In this document: one piece after another, positions 50,619-58,644 of the stretch
How positions within the stretch are numbered: position 1 is the first letter of the stretch
Layout: each line of letters begins with the position of its first letter
Assembly (NCBI GenBank): GCA_913062605.1
Contig: CAJXWQ010000007.1
Coordinates: 1-64,000 of the forward strand
From: an uncultured Cellvibrionales bacterium
GTDB lineage: Bacteria; Pseudomonadota; Gammaproteobacteria; Pseudomonadales; Porticoccaceae
DNA: 64,000 nt
Reading direction: 5' to 3'
Position numbers and translations under genes: made by a program
Notes under the pieces: generated by a model
Database searches by the model: none
Seen by the model: the letters and a program-made list of their open reading frames with translations, nothing else
What the model was told of the DNA's origin: nothing

Positions 50619-51479
50619 ATGTCTGTAGATTTGGTGAATTACCTATCGTCGGGGGGGGGATCCCCTCGGCTTTGGGTCGACTTTAACGACTACACTAAAA
50701 AGTTGTTGCTGGGTGAAAGCGATAATCCATGGACCACGCCTGCGGACTATATGTCCTTCTATGGTCAGGCTCATGGGTTGGTTAAATCCGAAGTGGTTGT
50801 GCTCAATGTTTGGGACTTGTTCCAGCACTGGATGCAAGAGGATGAAAAAGCCATTCCAGCCATGGCGGCTAAGCGTCGTGTCACATTTGCCTTGAAGACA
50901 ATGTTAGAGGCTTTTGCCCCTCGTGAGTTACTGGCTGAGGTTATTACCGCAGTCAGTAACAACTACGGAACCTCAACGCCGATTGTCCTGGTGATGCCTT
51001 CGCCTCGCGCACTTTTGGCGAAGGCTCATAAGGCTGCCACCGGCTCTGATGTGGAGCCGGATGAAATGGGTATAGATACAGCGGCGATGTACGTTGCTGA
51101 TTTTCTACGCTATTTCAGTGAGACGGATCTGTCTGGTGTGCTGTTGGTTGAGGACCCGGAGTTGAGACCTGCGAGTGGTGAAGAGTTGTCCTGGTATCAG
51201 CCGGTGATTAATGTCGCCAAGCACTATCGTTGGTCGGTGGGTGTTCATCTGCCGTTTTCTGATGGTGATTTCAAGGTGCCTGATGATATTGATTTTTCTA
51301 TTGTTCCCGCTGGATCTTCTGCAGCGGCGGATACTATGGGTCTCGATATTACCCAGCCACTTTGGGAGCAGGGTGCTGATGGCTTGTCTGTGGGAGAAAA
51401 TGGTTTTTACTATTTGTCTATTCCAACAGATATCCAGCCAGAACTCGTTCTTGACACACTTTCAAGTTTAAAAAATTAA
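50619..51479 (+). CDS. Apc epsilon-like protein of ketone carboxylase operon
   Basis: A 286-residue soluble protein I recognise only by position and size as the likely homologue of the fifth (epsilon) subunit of acetophenone carboxylase, which is separate from the core complex but needed for activity. No common domain stands out; SPRLWVDFNDYTKKLLL, PIVLVMPSPRALLAKAH and GVLLVEDPELRPASG are visible. Starts 2 bases after the HyuB stop. A run of nine Gs at 50651-50659, within codons 11-14 (SGGGS), makes the frame vulnerable to slippage. Its presence argues for an Apc-type rather than Acx-type system. Confidence 0.72.
   Translation: MSVDLVNYLSSGGGSPRLWVDFNDYTKKLLLGESDNPWTTPADYMSFYGQAHGLVKSEVVVLNVWDLFQHWMQEDEKAIPAMAAKRRVTFALKTMLEAFAPRELLAEVITAVSNNYGTSTPIVLVMPSPRALLAKAHKAATGSDVEPDEMGIDTAAMYVADFLRYFSETDLSGVLLVEDPELRPASGEELSWYQPVINVAKHYRWSVGVHLPFSDGDFKVPDDIDFSIVPAGSSAAADTMGLDITQPLWEQGADGLSVGENGFYYLSIPTDIQPELVLDTLSSLKN
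50651..50659 (+). repeat. Nine-G homopolymer within coding sequence
   Basis: An uninterrupted G9 tract close to the start of the epsilon-like gene. One-base slippage would abolish the product. Could be a phase-variation tract, or simply codons for Gly-Gly-Gly. Confidence 0.9.
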
Positions 51480-51523
51480 ACCCTGTTGTGGGTGGATAGT
51501 TGTAGGCGGGTAGGTTAACTGCG

Positions 51524-53098
51524 ATGCGTCTTGTTGATTTTCTTGATCGTAGCCCGGCCATGACTAATAGTGATGCCCGGTTTATTGATCTTGATAACGA
51601 TGTGTCGCTCAGCTATCAGGAAATGGTGAATGCATCAATTCACCTTGCCGACCTATTAAGGAAAAAGGGGGTGAAGTCGCAGGATGTTGTCGCGACTTAC
51701 GCCCCTAATTCTGTTGCTGCCTATTGCTGTATTTTTGCTATTTCTCGTGTGGGGGCAGCCTGGTTGCCCCTTAACACTCGAAGTACATTTGAATCCAATT
51801 TAAAACTGATCGACAAGTCAGAGGCGGTGATGCTCTTTGTCGATAAGGGTCTTGCTGCGGCAAATTCCCAGTTCTCTGATCATTTTAGTGATGATCAGTT
51901 GATTTTCCTCGACGGTCAGCAGATTGCTGGCCTGGTTTTTTCTTCCCTGTCAGAAGCGCCTTTTCAAGGTTCCAGCTTCGATGATCAATACCCTGTGCCT
52001 GAGGCAGACCAGGCACTTGTGTCGCTGTTGGCCACTGGTGGAACCACCGGGGACTCCAAGTTGGCGGAGTGGGGTAGCTTGGCCTGGCAAACCTTCACAT
52101 CTATTCAGGCGGAGGTGATGCCGCTGCCTGATATCCCGGCCTGTTATTTAGTTTCGGCACCAATGACCCATGCTGCCGGTATCGCCTCTTTTGCCGTTAT
52201 AGGTCAGGGGGCAACTATCCTGGTGATGGATGGCATGGTGCCTGAGAGGCTTCTCTCGGCCATTGAAGCCTATCGCGTCACGCATCTTTTTCTGCCGCCC
52301 ACAGCGGTTTATATGCTGATGGCTGATGAGCATGTGAGAGACCATGATTATTCAAGTCTGCGGTATTTCTGGTATGCGGCGGCACCCATGTCAGTAGAAA
52401 AACTGAAAGAGGCTGTCGCCATTTTTGGTCCGGTGATGGTTCAGACTTACGGTCAGGCTGAAGCGCCGATGATTTGTACTTTCTTTTCGGCCCAAGATCA
52501 TGTGGATGCCCTGGAACATGGTTATCCCTCCATACTGCGTTCTTGTGGTAAGCCATCGCCACAGGTGGAATTGGAGGTTATGGATGATGAGGGCAATATC
52601 CTTCCATACGGACAGGAAGGTGAAATCGCTGTGAGGGGAAATATCCTGATGCGGGGATATTATAAAAACCCTGAAGCAACCGCCGCCATTAGAAAAGGTG
52701 GATGGCAGCGTACCGGAGATATCGGAGTTTTCGATAAGAATGGTTACTTAGCCATCGTTGATCGCAAGCACGACATGATTATTTCTGGTGGCTTTAATGT
52801 GTATCCCGGTGAAATTGAGCAGTTGATCTGGGGGCATCCAGCCATCAAGGATTGTGCTGTTATCGGTGTTCCCGATGATAAATGGGGTGAGCAGGTCACT
52901 GCAGTCATTGAGTTGAAAGATGAAGGCTGTAAACCTGACGAGCAGGAAATTATTGATTACTGTAAGAAACAGCTCGGTAGTGTTAAGGCCCCCAAGCAGG
53001 TGTTGTTTTGGGATGAACTGCCTCGTAGCCCTGTGGGCAAAGTTCTAAAAAAAGAAATACGTAAAATTTTCTGGGATATGCAAGGTCGAAAGATATAA
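51524..53098 (+). CDS. AMP-forming acyl-CoA ligase (benzoylacetate-CoA ligase-like role)
   Basis: A 524-residue ANL-superfamily ligase. P-loop ATGGTTGDSK near residues 170-179 (Asp replaces the usual Pro), YGQAEAPMI, RTGDIGVFDKNGYLAIVDRKHDMIISGG (hinge), catalytic Lys506 in PVGKVLKK. Position directly after the carboxylase genes suggests it activates the 3-oxo acid they produce, as benzoylacetate-CoA ligase does in the acetophenone pathway. Chemistry is sure; the substrate is inferred. Confidence 0.88.
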   Translation: MRLVDFLDRSPAMTNSDARFIDLDNDVSLSYQEMVNASIHLADLLRKKGVKSQDVVATYAPNSVAAYCCIFAISRVGAAWLPLNTRSTFESNLKLIDKSEAVMLFVDKGLAAANSQFSDHFSDDQLIFLDGQQIAGLVFSSLSEAPFQGSSFDDQYPVPEADQALVSLLATGGTTGDSKLAEWGSLAWQTFTSIQAEVMPLPDIPACYLVSAPMTHAAGIASFAVIGQGATILVMDGMVPERLLSAIEAYRVTHLFLPPTAVYMLMADEHVRDHDYSSLRYFWYAAAPMSVEKLKEAVAIFGPVMVQTYGQAEAPMICTFFSAQDHVDALEHGYPSILRSCGKPSPQVELEVMDDEGNILPYGQEGEIAVRGNILMRGYYKNPEATAAIRKGGWQRTGDIGVFDKNGYLAIVDRKHDMIISGGFNVYPGEIEQLIWGHPAIKDCAVIGVPDDKWGEQVTAVIELKDEGCKPDEQEIIDYCKKQLGSVKAPKQVLFWDELPRSPVGKVLKKEIRKIFWDMQGRKI

Positions 53099-53158
53099 CG
53101 CTTGTCCCTTTTCATATTTGAATATCTAGATAAACATAAACAGTAGTGAGGTTATCAC

Positions 53159-54424
53159 GTGAAGGTCAGCATAGTTGGTGCATACAATACAAAATTTGGT
53201 TCGTTTGTTAAGCGAGATCGCGAAACAGGCACAGTCGAAGACCAGAAATCTTTTTATGAATTGCTCATAGAGGCTGGCGCTGGCGCCATTGCTGATGCAG
53301 GCCTGGAAGCAAAGGATATTGATGCCATTTGGGTGGGTGCATGTTCACCATCCCTGTTCTTGAACCAGGAGCACGTAGGGCCTCTGGCGTTGGAAATTGA
53401 TCCTGAGGGCTTGTTGTTTAAACCGACAACTCGAACAGAAGGGGCCTGTGCCACGTCTTCACTAGCTATTTATAATGCTGCATATGCGGTGGCATCCGGT
53501 CGATTTAAAAATGTCTTGGCTCTCGGTGTTGAAAAGATGAGTTTGCTGGATACACCCGGAGTAACCCACGCGCTGGCCTGCTGTTCATACTGGCCTACTG
53601 AAGGTGCTGGCGGGATGACCTTCCCTGGGTTGTTTGCCGAGCTGGGAACTGCCTACCAGGAAAAACACAATATCAGTGATGATCAATTGAGAACCATGTT
53701 GGCCCATGTGTCCGCATTGAACTACAAAAATGGTATTCAAAACCCACTGGCTCACTTTGGTCCTGGCAGCTTGCCCGATAGAAATCAGCTGGTGACGGCT
53801 GAAGCCATTCTTAACTTGCCTGATTCCGGTAAGGGTAGTAACCCGATGATTGCACCACCTCTTCGGTTGCACGATTGTTCTTTGATCACCGATGGTGCCG
53901 CAGCGGTTGTATTGACCTCTTCCGAGAATGCTAAAGTGGGATTCAAGCATGCGGTTGAATTGTCCGGTGTGGGCCATGTGACTGAGCGGATGATGCTGAA
54001 AGAGCGCCAGGGTCGGTTGCATGAATTGCAGGCAACCCAGCATGCGGTGAACCTTGCCTGTACAGAAGCGGGTGTAGTTGTTGGCGATCTGGATTTTGCT
54101 GAAGTGCATGATTGTTTCACTATCAATGAGCTGCTTTGTGCTGAAGCCATTGGCTTGTCTCTTCCTGGGCAGGCAGGCTATGACATGATGGCCGGCAAGT
54201 TTAATCCTGAGGGTGATTGTCCTATCAATCTATCCGGTGGTCTGAAGGCGAAAGGTCATCCCGTGGGAGCGACGGGTGCCTCCATGCATGCGCTGGCCTA
54301 TAAGCAGTTAACTGGAGCTCCTATTGGTATTGCCGCTAAGGGGAGCCCTGAGGTTGCCATGACAGTTAACATCGGCGGATCCGGTGTCACTAACTGTGTA
54401 TCAGTCCTTCGTCGAATACAGTAA
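53159..54424 (+). CDS. Thiolase family protein (SCP-x-type)
   Basis: A 421-residue thiolase that would split the 3-oxoacyl-CoA made by the preceding ligase into an acyl-CoA and acetyl-CoA. Nucleophile Cys97 in EGACATSS, active-site His in GHPVGATG (His367), and Cys413 in TNCVSV. Sequence style (NTKFGSF at the start, GGLKAKGHPVG) is of the SCP-x type, whose members often pair with a small DUF35 zinc protein; none is here. GTG start 53159 with GAGG upstream. Ends at a strong terminator, closing the operon. Confidence 0.9.
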   Translation: MKVSIVGAYNTKFGSFVKRDRETGTVEDQKSFYELLIEAGAGAIADAGLEAKDIDAIWVGACSPSLFLNQEHVGPLALEIDPEGLLFKPTTRTEGACATSSLAIYNAAYAVASGRFKNVLALGVEKMSLLDTPGVTHALACCSYWPTEGAGGMTFPGLFAELGTAYQEKHNISDDQLRTMLAHVSALNYKNGIQNPLAHFGPGSLPDRNQLVTAEAILNLPDSGKGSNPMIAPPLRLHDCSLITDGAAAVVLTSSENAKVGFKHAVELSGVGHVTERMMLKERQGRLHELQATQHAVNLACTEAGVVVGDLDFAEVHDCFTINELLCAEAIGLSLPGQAGYDMMAGKFNPEGDCPINLSGGLKAKGHPVGATGASMHALAYKQLTGAPIGIAAKGSPEVAMTVNIGGSGVTNCVSVLRRIQ

Positions 54425-54435
54425 CGTTTTTACAG

Positions 54436-54455
54436 GGTGTAATATGATTTACACC
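54436..54455. repeat. Inverted repeat after thiolase gene
   Basis: Perfect GGTGTAA / TTACACC with a 6-base spacer, 12 bases after the thiolase stop and upstream of the terminator. Either an extra RNA hairpin or an operator-like site. Confidence 0.5.
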
Positions 54456-54477
54456 TCACAGGCGAATCTTTAACAGA

Positions 54478-54510
54478 ACGGCACCGCTTGATAATGACGG
54501 TGCCGTTTTT
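54478..54510 (+). terminator. Rho-independent terminator of the ketone carboxylase operon
   Basis: ACGGCACCG / CGGTGCCGT nine-pair stem with an 11-base loop, followed by a T-run. It ends the roughly 10.9-kb unit that begins at the sigma-54 promoter. Confidence 0.95.
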
Positions 54511-54624
54511 TATGACCTGCGTATTACTCTTGGACGTGATGTATGTATGGGTCATAAAGGGGTAATTACCAAAAAGAAGGTTTGTATTCTTCGTACTGTT
54601 GAGTTATTTATTGACACGTAATTC

Positions 54625-54639
54625 TGGAATCAATGTTGC
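54625..54639 (+). promoter_or_regulatory. Candidate sigma-54 promoter of the SDR gene
   Basis: TGGAATCAATGTTGC has the invariant GG and GC exactly 10 bases apart and a full TTGC, but the -24 box is TGGAAT rather than TGGCAC. It lies about 100 bases before the SDR start, as in the preceding operon. The rest of the intergenic region (54511-54740) shows no gene. Confidence 0.45.
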
Positions 54640-54740
54640 CATGTTTACATGGGTGGCTGTTTAAGCGGCGGGTTATTCCAGATTGTCTTCGAGCAAATAT
54701 TATGGGTCAAATGTCATAGGTCAAACAGTGGAGTATGGAT

Positions 54741-55463
54741 ATGTCTAAAGTAGCCTTGGTAACTGGTGGAACAAGAGGGATCGGCGAAGCAATTGCTGTG
54801 GAACTCAAGGAGGCTGGTTATGTTGCGGTGGCTAATTACGCCAATAACGATGATTGTGCCAAAGAGTTTACGGAGCGAACGGGGATACCCACGTACAAAT
54901 TTGATGTGTCTGATTTTGAGGCATGTAAAAATGGGATTGAGTCCATTGAGCGTGATGTCGGGCCCGTATCAGTTCTGATTAATAACGCCGGGATCACCCG
55001 GGATAAGACCATGCATCGCATGTCCCCTGAATCCTGGCAGGCAGTGTTGGATACAAATTTGGGGTCTTGCTTTAACTTGTGTCGCTGTGTGATTGAGCAC
55101 ATGAGGGAGAACAATTTTGGGCGCATCGTAAATATTGGTTCTGTTAATGGCCAAGCAGGCCAGTATGGTCAAGTGAATTATGCTGCAGCCAAGTCCGGGA
55201 TTCATGGTTTTACTAAAGCATTAGCTTTGGAGAGTGCCTCTCATGGCATCACAGTGAATGCCATTGCTCCAGGCTATGTGGATACCGATATGGTGCGTAA
55301 TGTACCAGCGGATGTTCTCGAAAAAATTATCGCTACTATTCCTGTGGGTCGATTAGGCACGGCACATGATATAGCGCGGTCAGTATTATTTTTGGTCTCT
55401 GATGATGGCGGTTTTATTACCGGCTCAACCCTGTCGATCAATGGCGGCCAACACATGTATTAA
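54741..55463 (+). CDS. Short-chain dehydrogenase/reductase (FabG/PhaB-like)
   Basis: A 240-residue NAD(P)-dependent SDR. Cofactor motif GGTRGIG at residues 9-15, NNAGITRD near 82, catalytic Ser134, Tyr147 and Lys151 (YAAAK). Closest in feel to acetoacetyl-CoA reductases (PhaB). In this context it could instead oxidise a secondary alcohol to the ketone fed to the carboxylase, as 1-phenylethanol dehydrogenase does in the acetophenone pathway; sequence alone does not decide. ATG 54741 preferred over ATG 54735 because GTGGAG lies at the right distance. Confidence 0.88.
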   Translation: MSKVALVTGGTRGIGEAIAVELKEAGYVAVANYANNDDCAKEFTERTGIPTYKFDVSDFEACKNGIESIERDVGPVSVLINNAGITRDKTMHRMSPESWQAVLDTNLGSCFNLCRCVIEHMRENNFGRIVNIGSVNGQAGQYGQVNYAAAKSGIHGFTKALALESASHGITVNAIAPGYVDTDMVRNVPADVLEKIIATIPVGRLGTAHDIARSVLFLVSDDGGFITGSTLSINGGQHMY

Positions 55464-55478
55464 ATACCCTGAATAAAA

Positions 55479-55501
55479 CCTCTCGGAGTTTGCCCGAGAG
55501 G
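55479..55501 (+). terminator. Hairpin between SDR and MDR genes
   Basis: CCTCTCGG / CCGAGAGG eight-pair stem followed by a T-rich but interrupted stretch. It is an attenuating terminator at most; the next gene starts 46 bases later. Confidence 0.55.
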
Positions 55502-55547
55502 TTGCGTTTCAATTTTATTTACCCTTTTTCTCACTGGAGGCTTGCTG

Positions 55548-56534
55548 GTGAAGGCTGCTCTATTCAATACATTGGGTTCTCCCGATGCTGTGTTGGAAGT
55601 TATTGATGTTGACACTCCTTCCCCGGGTCACGGAGAGGTGCTGGTACGTATAGCCTGTTCCGCTGTTAATCCTTCAGATGTTAAGAAGCGTGCCGGGCCA
55701 TCCCCTGGTCTATTAGACGATGGGTATATTATTCCTCATAGTGATGGGGCGGGTGTTGTCGAAGCCGTTGGGCGGGGTGTGCCAGCCTCCAGAATTGGGG
55801 AGAGAGTGTGGGTTTATCAGGCGCAATATGCCCGGCGTTTTGGTACCGCTGCAGAATATGTAGCATTGCCCTCTGATCGAGCGGTTAAACTCCCAAATGC
55901 TATTGATTTTGATGTGGGGGCCTGCATGGGTATTCCTGCAATGACCGCGCATCGTTGTGTTTTTGCTGATGGTCCTGTGGATGGTAAAACAGTGCTAGTA
56001 ACTGGCGGCGCGGGCAGGGTGGGGCACTATGCTATTCAGTGGGCGAAACATGCAGGTGCGCAGGTGATTGCCACTGCAAGCAGCCCTGAGGCAGAAGAGC
56101 ACTGTTTTGCAGCAGGTGCTGATGCGGTATGCCCTCATAGTGGTGATGAGTTTGTTCGGGTGATTGCAGAGGAAACCTCTGGCCGGGGCGTCGACCGGGT
56201 GGTAGATGGTGAGTTTGGCGCCAATTTGCCTGGGCTGCTTGATGTTATGAATACGGGTGGGGTGATTGCAACGTATGCCTCCATGCGGGTGCCGGAGCCA
56301 GTGCTGCCTTTCAGGCAGATGATGTTCATGGATATCACAATACGCCTGGTGTTGGTCTACGCGATGCCTGAGCCAGCGAAGCTGGATGCTATTGAGGATA
56401 TTACGGACTGCCTTGATAAGGGGCTACTACAACATAGGATTGCTCACCGGTTGCCATTGGAAAAGATTGCGATGGCTCACCAATTGGTTGAGCAGAGTGG
56501 TTTTTATGGAGTTGTTGTCGTCGATGTAGAGTAA
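55548..56534 (+). CDS. Zinc-free MDR: NADPH:quinone oxidoreductase-like protein
   Basis: A 328-residue medium-chain dehydrogenase/reductase of the quinone oxidoreductase (zeta-crystallin) type. N-terminal MKAALFNTLGSPDAVLEV, SAVNPSDVKKRAG, and the Rossmann VTGGAGRVGHYAIQWAKHAGA near residues 147-167. No zinc-ligand cysteines are visible. Start GTG 55548 has GGAGG 7 bases upstream; TTG 55542 is in frame. Follows the SDR on the same strand. Role in ketone metabolism is inferred from position. Confidence 0.87.
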   Translation: MKAALFNTLGSPDAVLEVIDVDTPSPGHGEVLVRIACSAVNPSDVKKRAGPSPGLLDDGYIIPHSDGAGVVEAVGRGVPASRIGERVWVYQAQYARRFGTAAEYVALPSDRAVKLPNAIDFDVGACMGIPAMTAHRCVFADGPVDGKTVLVTGGAGRVGHYAIQWAKHAGAQVIATASSPEAEEHCFAAGADAVCPHSGDEFVRVIAEETSGRGVDRVVDGEFGANLPGLLDVMNTGGVIATYASMRVPEPVLPFRQMMFMDITIRLVLVYAMPEPAKLDAIEDITDCLDKGLLQHRIAHRLPLEKIAMAHQLVEQSGFYGVVVVDVE

Positions 56535-56640
56535 CTATTTCTGCGGGATTTGTTCTGTGGGGTGTGAAGGCTTACCAATAAAAACCATACCTGTGTATGG
56601 ATAATCTCTTATTAAGAGCTGCAACCATTAATAGGGACGT

Positions 56641-58644
56641 TTAGCGGGGCTTCTTCAAACCGTATTTTTTCATTTTTTGGTAAAGCGTACTTTTCGCTAT
56701 GCCCAAAATTTTTGCTGCTTGGGTCATATTGCCTTCTGATTGTTTCACCGCGGCTTCAATTGTTTTCTTCTCTACCGTATCAAGGCTGCATAGTGGCTGG
56801 CTGAAGTCACCTACGCTGGGTTCTGAGCCGATAGCGGTCTCACCTGGTTTGTAGCCATCGGGCAAGTCATCCGGTGTTAGTGTTTCGTTCTGAGACATGA
56901 AGCACATGCATTCAACCACATTGACCAATTCTCTAATGTTGCCAGACCATTCTCTGTTCTTTAAAGCGGACATTAGGGCAGAGGAAAAATGCTTGGGCAC
57001 GACAGTATGTGACTTGTTGACTCGGTCAAGGGTCAGCTTTGAGATGCCTTCTATGTCTTCCTTGCGCCCTGAAAGGGGGTCGAGGCTGATGGTTACCGTA
57101 GACAAGCGGAAGAACAAGTCTTTCCGAAAGAGCCCATCATTGACGGCTTTTTTGAGGTCTCTGTTGGTCGCTGCGATGAGCCTGAAGTCTACAGAGATGG
57201 GCTTGATGTCACCAACGCGATAAATTTTACGTTCCTGTAAAACTCGAAGAAAAACTGGTTGAATTTCAAGGGGCATTTCGCCAATTTCATCAAGGAATAA
57301 AGTGCCGCCGTTGGCCGCCTCGATTTTGCCTATCATTCCGCCTTTTTTTGCGCCCGTGAACGCGCCTTCAACATGGCCGAATAGTTCGCTGCTCAGGATA
57401 TCTTTGGAGAAAGCACCACAGTTCAGGTCAATGAAAGGGCCTTTGCCATAATTGCTGGATTCGTGAATGGCTTGTGCAAACACTTCCTTGCCTACACCGG
57501 TATCCCCCAGAATGAGAACGGGGAGTGGCGTGGTGGCGACTTTTCGGGCTTTGTTGGCACTAGCTTTAAACGAGGGGCTGTTGCCATAGATCTCATCGAA
57601 AGGGTCAAATTTCGAGGTGGCGGGCCGGGGTAGTTCAGCACTGGCTGGATTGCGTTGATGGTCGCTTCTACCCGAAGGAACGAGCAACTGGAATCCCAGG
57701 ACTTCATTCTTATAGCAGATGGGTTCAACCCAGTCTTCTGAAATCCAGGAGCCCTGGTCGTGGGGGTAAATGATTTCTTCCCCGCCGAACCGTTGCAGCG
57801 ATAACCGACGCTTCGCATCGGGGTTGTAATCGATGCCGAGGGAGTCCAAAGCTGCGCTGGCATTGGGTGAAAAACTGATGAGCCGACCCCGTTTGTCAAA
57901 GAGTAGCTTGCCCGAGTTGCGGTAATGGCCGAAATTACTGCTGCTGTGTTCGAGGATTGTACTCCATTGCTGGGCGGTTTTTTTGGCGAGATCCGCTTGA
58001 ATCTGGCTGGCCCAGGCAACCACGAGGGGAACGTGAAACTTGTCGTAAATACTGCACAGCCCCGATAGATCAATCACCCCCATCATTTGGTTGTCGTAGG
58101 GGTCGGCAATCACCGCTGCGGTGCAGGTCCAGGGCTTGAAGCCCTGGCAGTAATGTTCTTCGCCGTGAACCTGGGTGGTTTTGCGGTTGGCCATGGCTGT
58201 TCCCACGGCATTCGAGCCGGACACAACCTCGTTCCAGCCGCTTCCGGGTACCAATCCAATGCCGTTAGCTTCGTAAAGGGTTTTTGAGTCACCGACAATC
58301 TCAAGGTTCAGGCCCTGGTAGTCGGTGAGAAATAAAATGGTTTCGAGGTCATGCAAAAACATCCGAGCTTGTTCTAGCACCGGGCGTGCGCAATTGATTA
58401 ATTCATTGTTTTTGTATTGTAGGGCTTGCAGAACGCTCTCGGGGGCCACCAGCGGAGCGGCTTGTTGCTCGGGGTTGACTCCCTGGGAAAGGCATCGCTC
58501 CCAGGAGTTGGCAATAATGGAGCGAATGGGGAGGTTTTCAGCATGGCCGCCCGTGCAGAGGAATTGTTCCCATGCATCATCTACATCCTTCTGAGAAGAA
58601 AAACCAATGATCTCCTGTGGTTTTTTAGGATGGTCGCGCCTCAA
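56641..58644 (-). CDS. AcoR/AcxR-type sigma-54-dependent activator
   Basis: A 667-residue bacterial enhancer-binding protein. GAF-like sensor domain (about residues 70-230, with [18 protein letters not shown]), AAA+ domain with Walker A GDTGVGKE near 376, sigma-54-contacting GAFTGAKKG near 428, Walker [14 protein letters not shown], and a Fis-type helix-turn-helix at the C-terminus ([20 protein letters not shown]). The AcoR group senses small molecules directly, and AcxR of this type controls acetone carboxylase genes. Placed between the catabolic and envelope units, it is the obvious activator of the sigma-54 promoter at 43603. Confidence 0.92.
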   Translation of the reverse strand: MRRDHPKKPQEIIGFSSQKDVDDAWEQFLCTGGHAENLPIRSIIANSWERCLSQGVNPEQQAAPLVAPESVLQALQYKNNELINCARPVLEQARMFLHDLETILFLTDYQGLNLEIVGDSKTLYEANGIGLVPGSGWNEVVSGSNAVGTAMANRKTTQVHGEEHYCQGFKPWTCTAAVIADPYDNQMMGVIDLSGLCSIYDKFHVPLVVAWASQIQADLAKKTAQQWSTILEHSSSNFGHYRNSGKLLFDKRGRLISFSPNASAALDSLGIDYNPDAKRRLSLQRFGGEEIIYPHDQGSWISEDWVEPICYKNEVLGFQLLVPSGRSDHQRNPASAELPRPATSKFDPFDEIYGNSPSFKASANKARKVATTPLPVLILGDTGVGKEVFAQAIHESSNYGKGPFIDLNCGAFSKDILSSELFGHVEGAFTGAKKGGMIGKIEAANGGTLFLDEIGEMPLEIQPVFLRVLQERKIYRVGDIKPISVDFRLIAATNRDLKKAVNDGLFRKDLFFRLSTVTISLDPLSGRKEDIEGISKLTLDRVNKSHTVVPKHFSSALMSALKNREWSGNIRELVNVVECMCFMSQNETLTPDDLPDGYKPGETAIGSEPSVGDFSQPLCSLDTVEKKTIEAAVKQSEGNMTQAAKILGIAKSTLYQKMKKYGLKKPR

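Noticed and set aside
43724-51479. Reading the operon as hydantoinase or 5-oxoprolinase genes
   Set aside because: The zinc gamma-like subunit, the second HyuA paralogue, the fifth small protein and the following CoA ligase and thiolase fit ketone carboxylation better; no amidohydrolase or racemase genes are present.
43724-51479. Calling it plain acetone carboxylase (AcxABC)
   Set aside because: Acetone carboxylase has three subunits with a larger gamma subunit; here there are two HyuA-like proteins, a short gamma and an extra 286-residue protein.
54741-55463. Naming the SDR as 1-phenylethanol dehydrogenase
   Set aside because: Catalytic residues fit any SDR and the sequence resembles acetoacetyl-CoA reductases; only context supports an alcohol dehydrogenase role.
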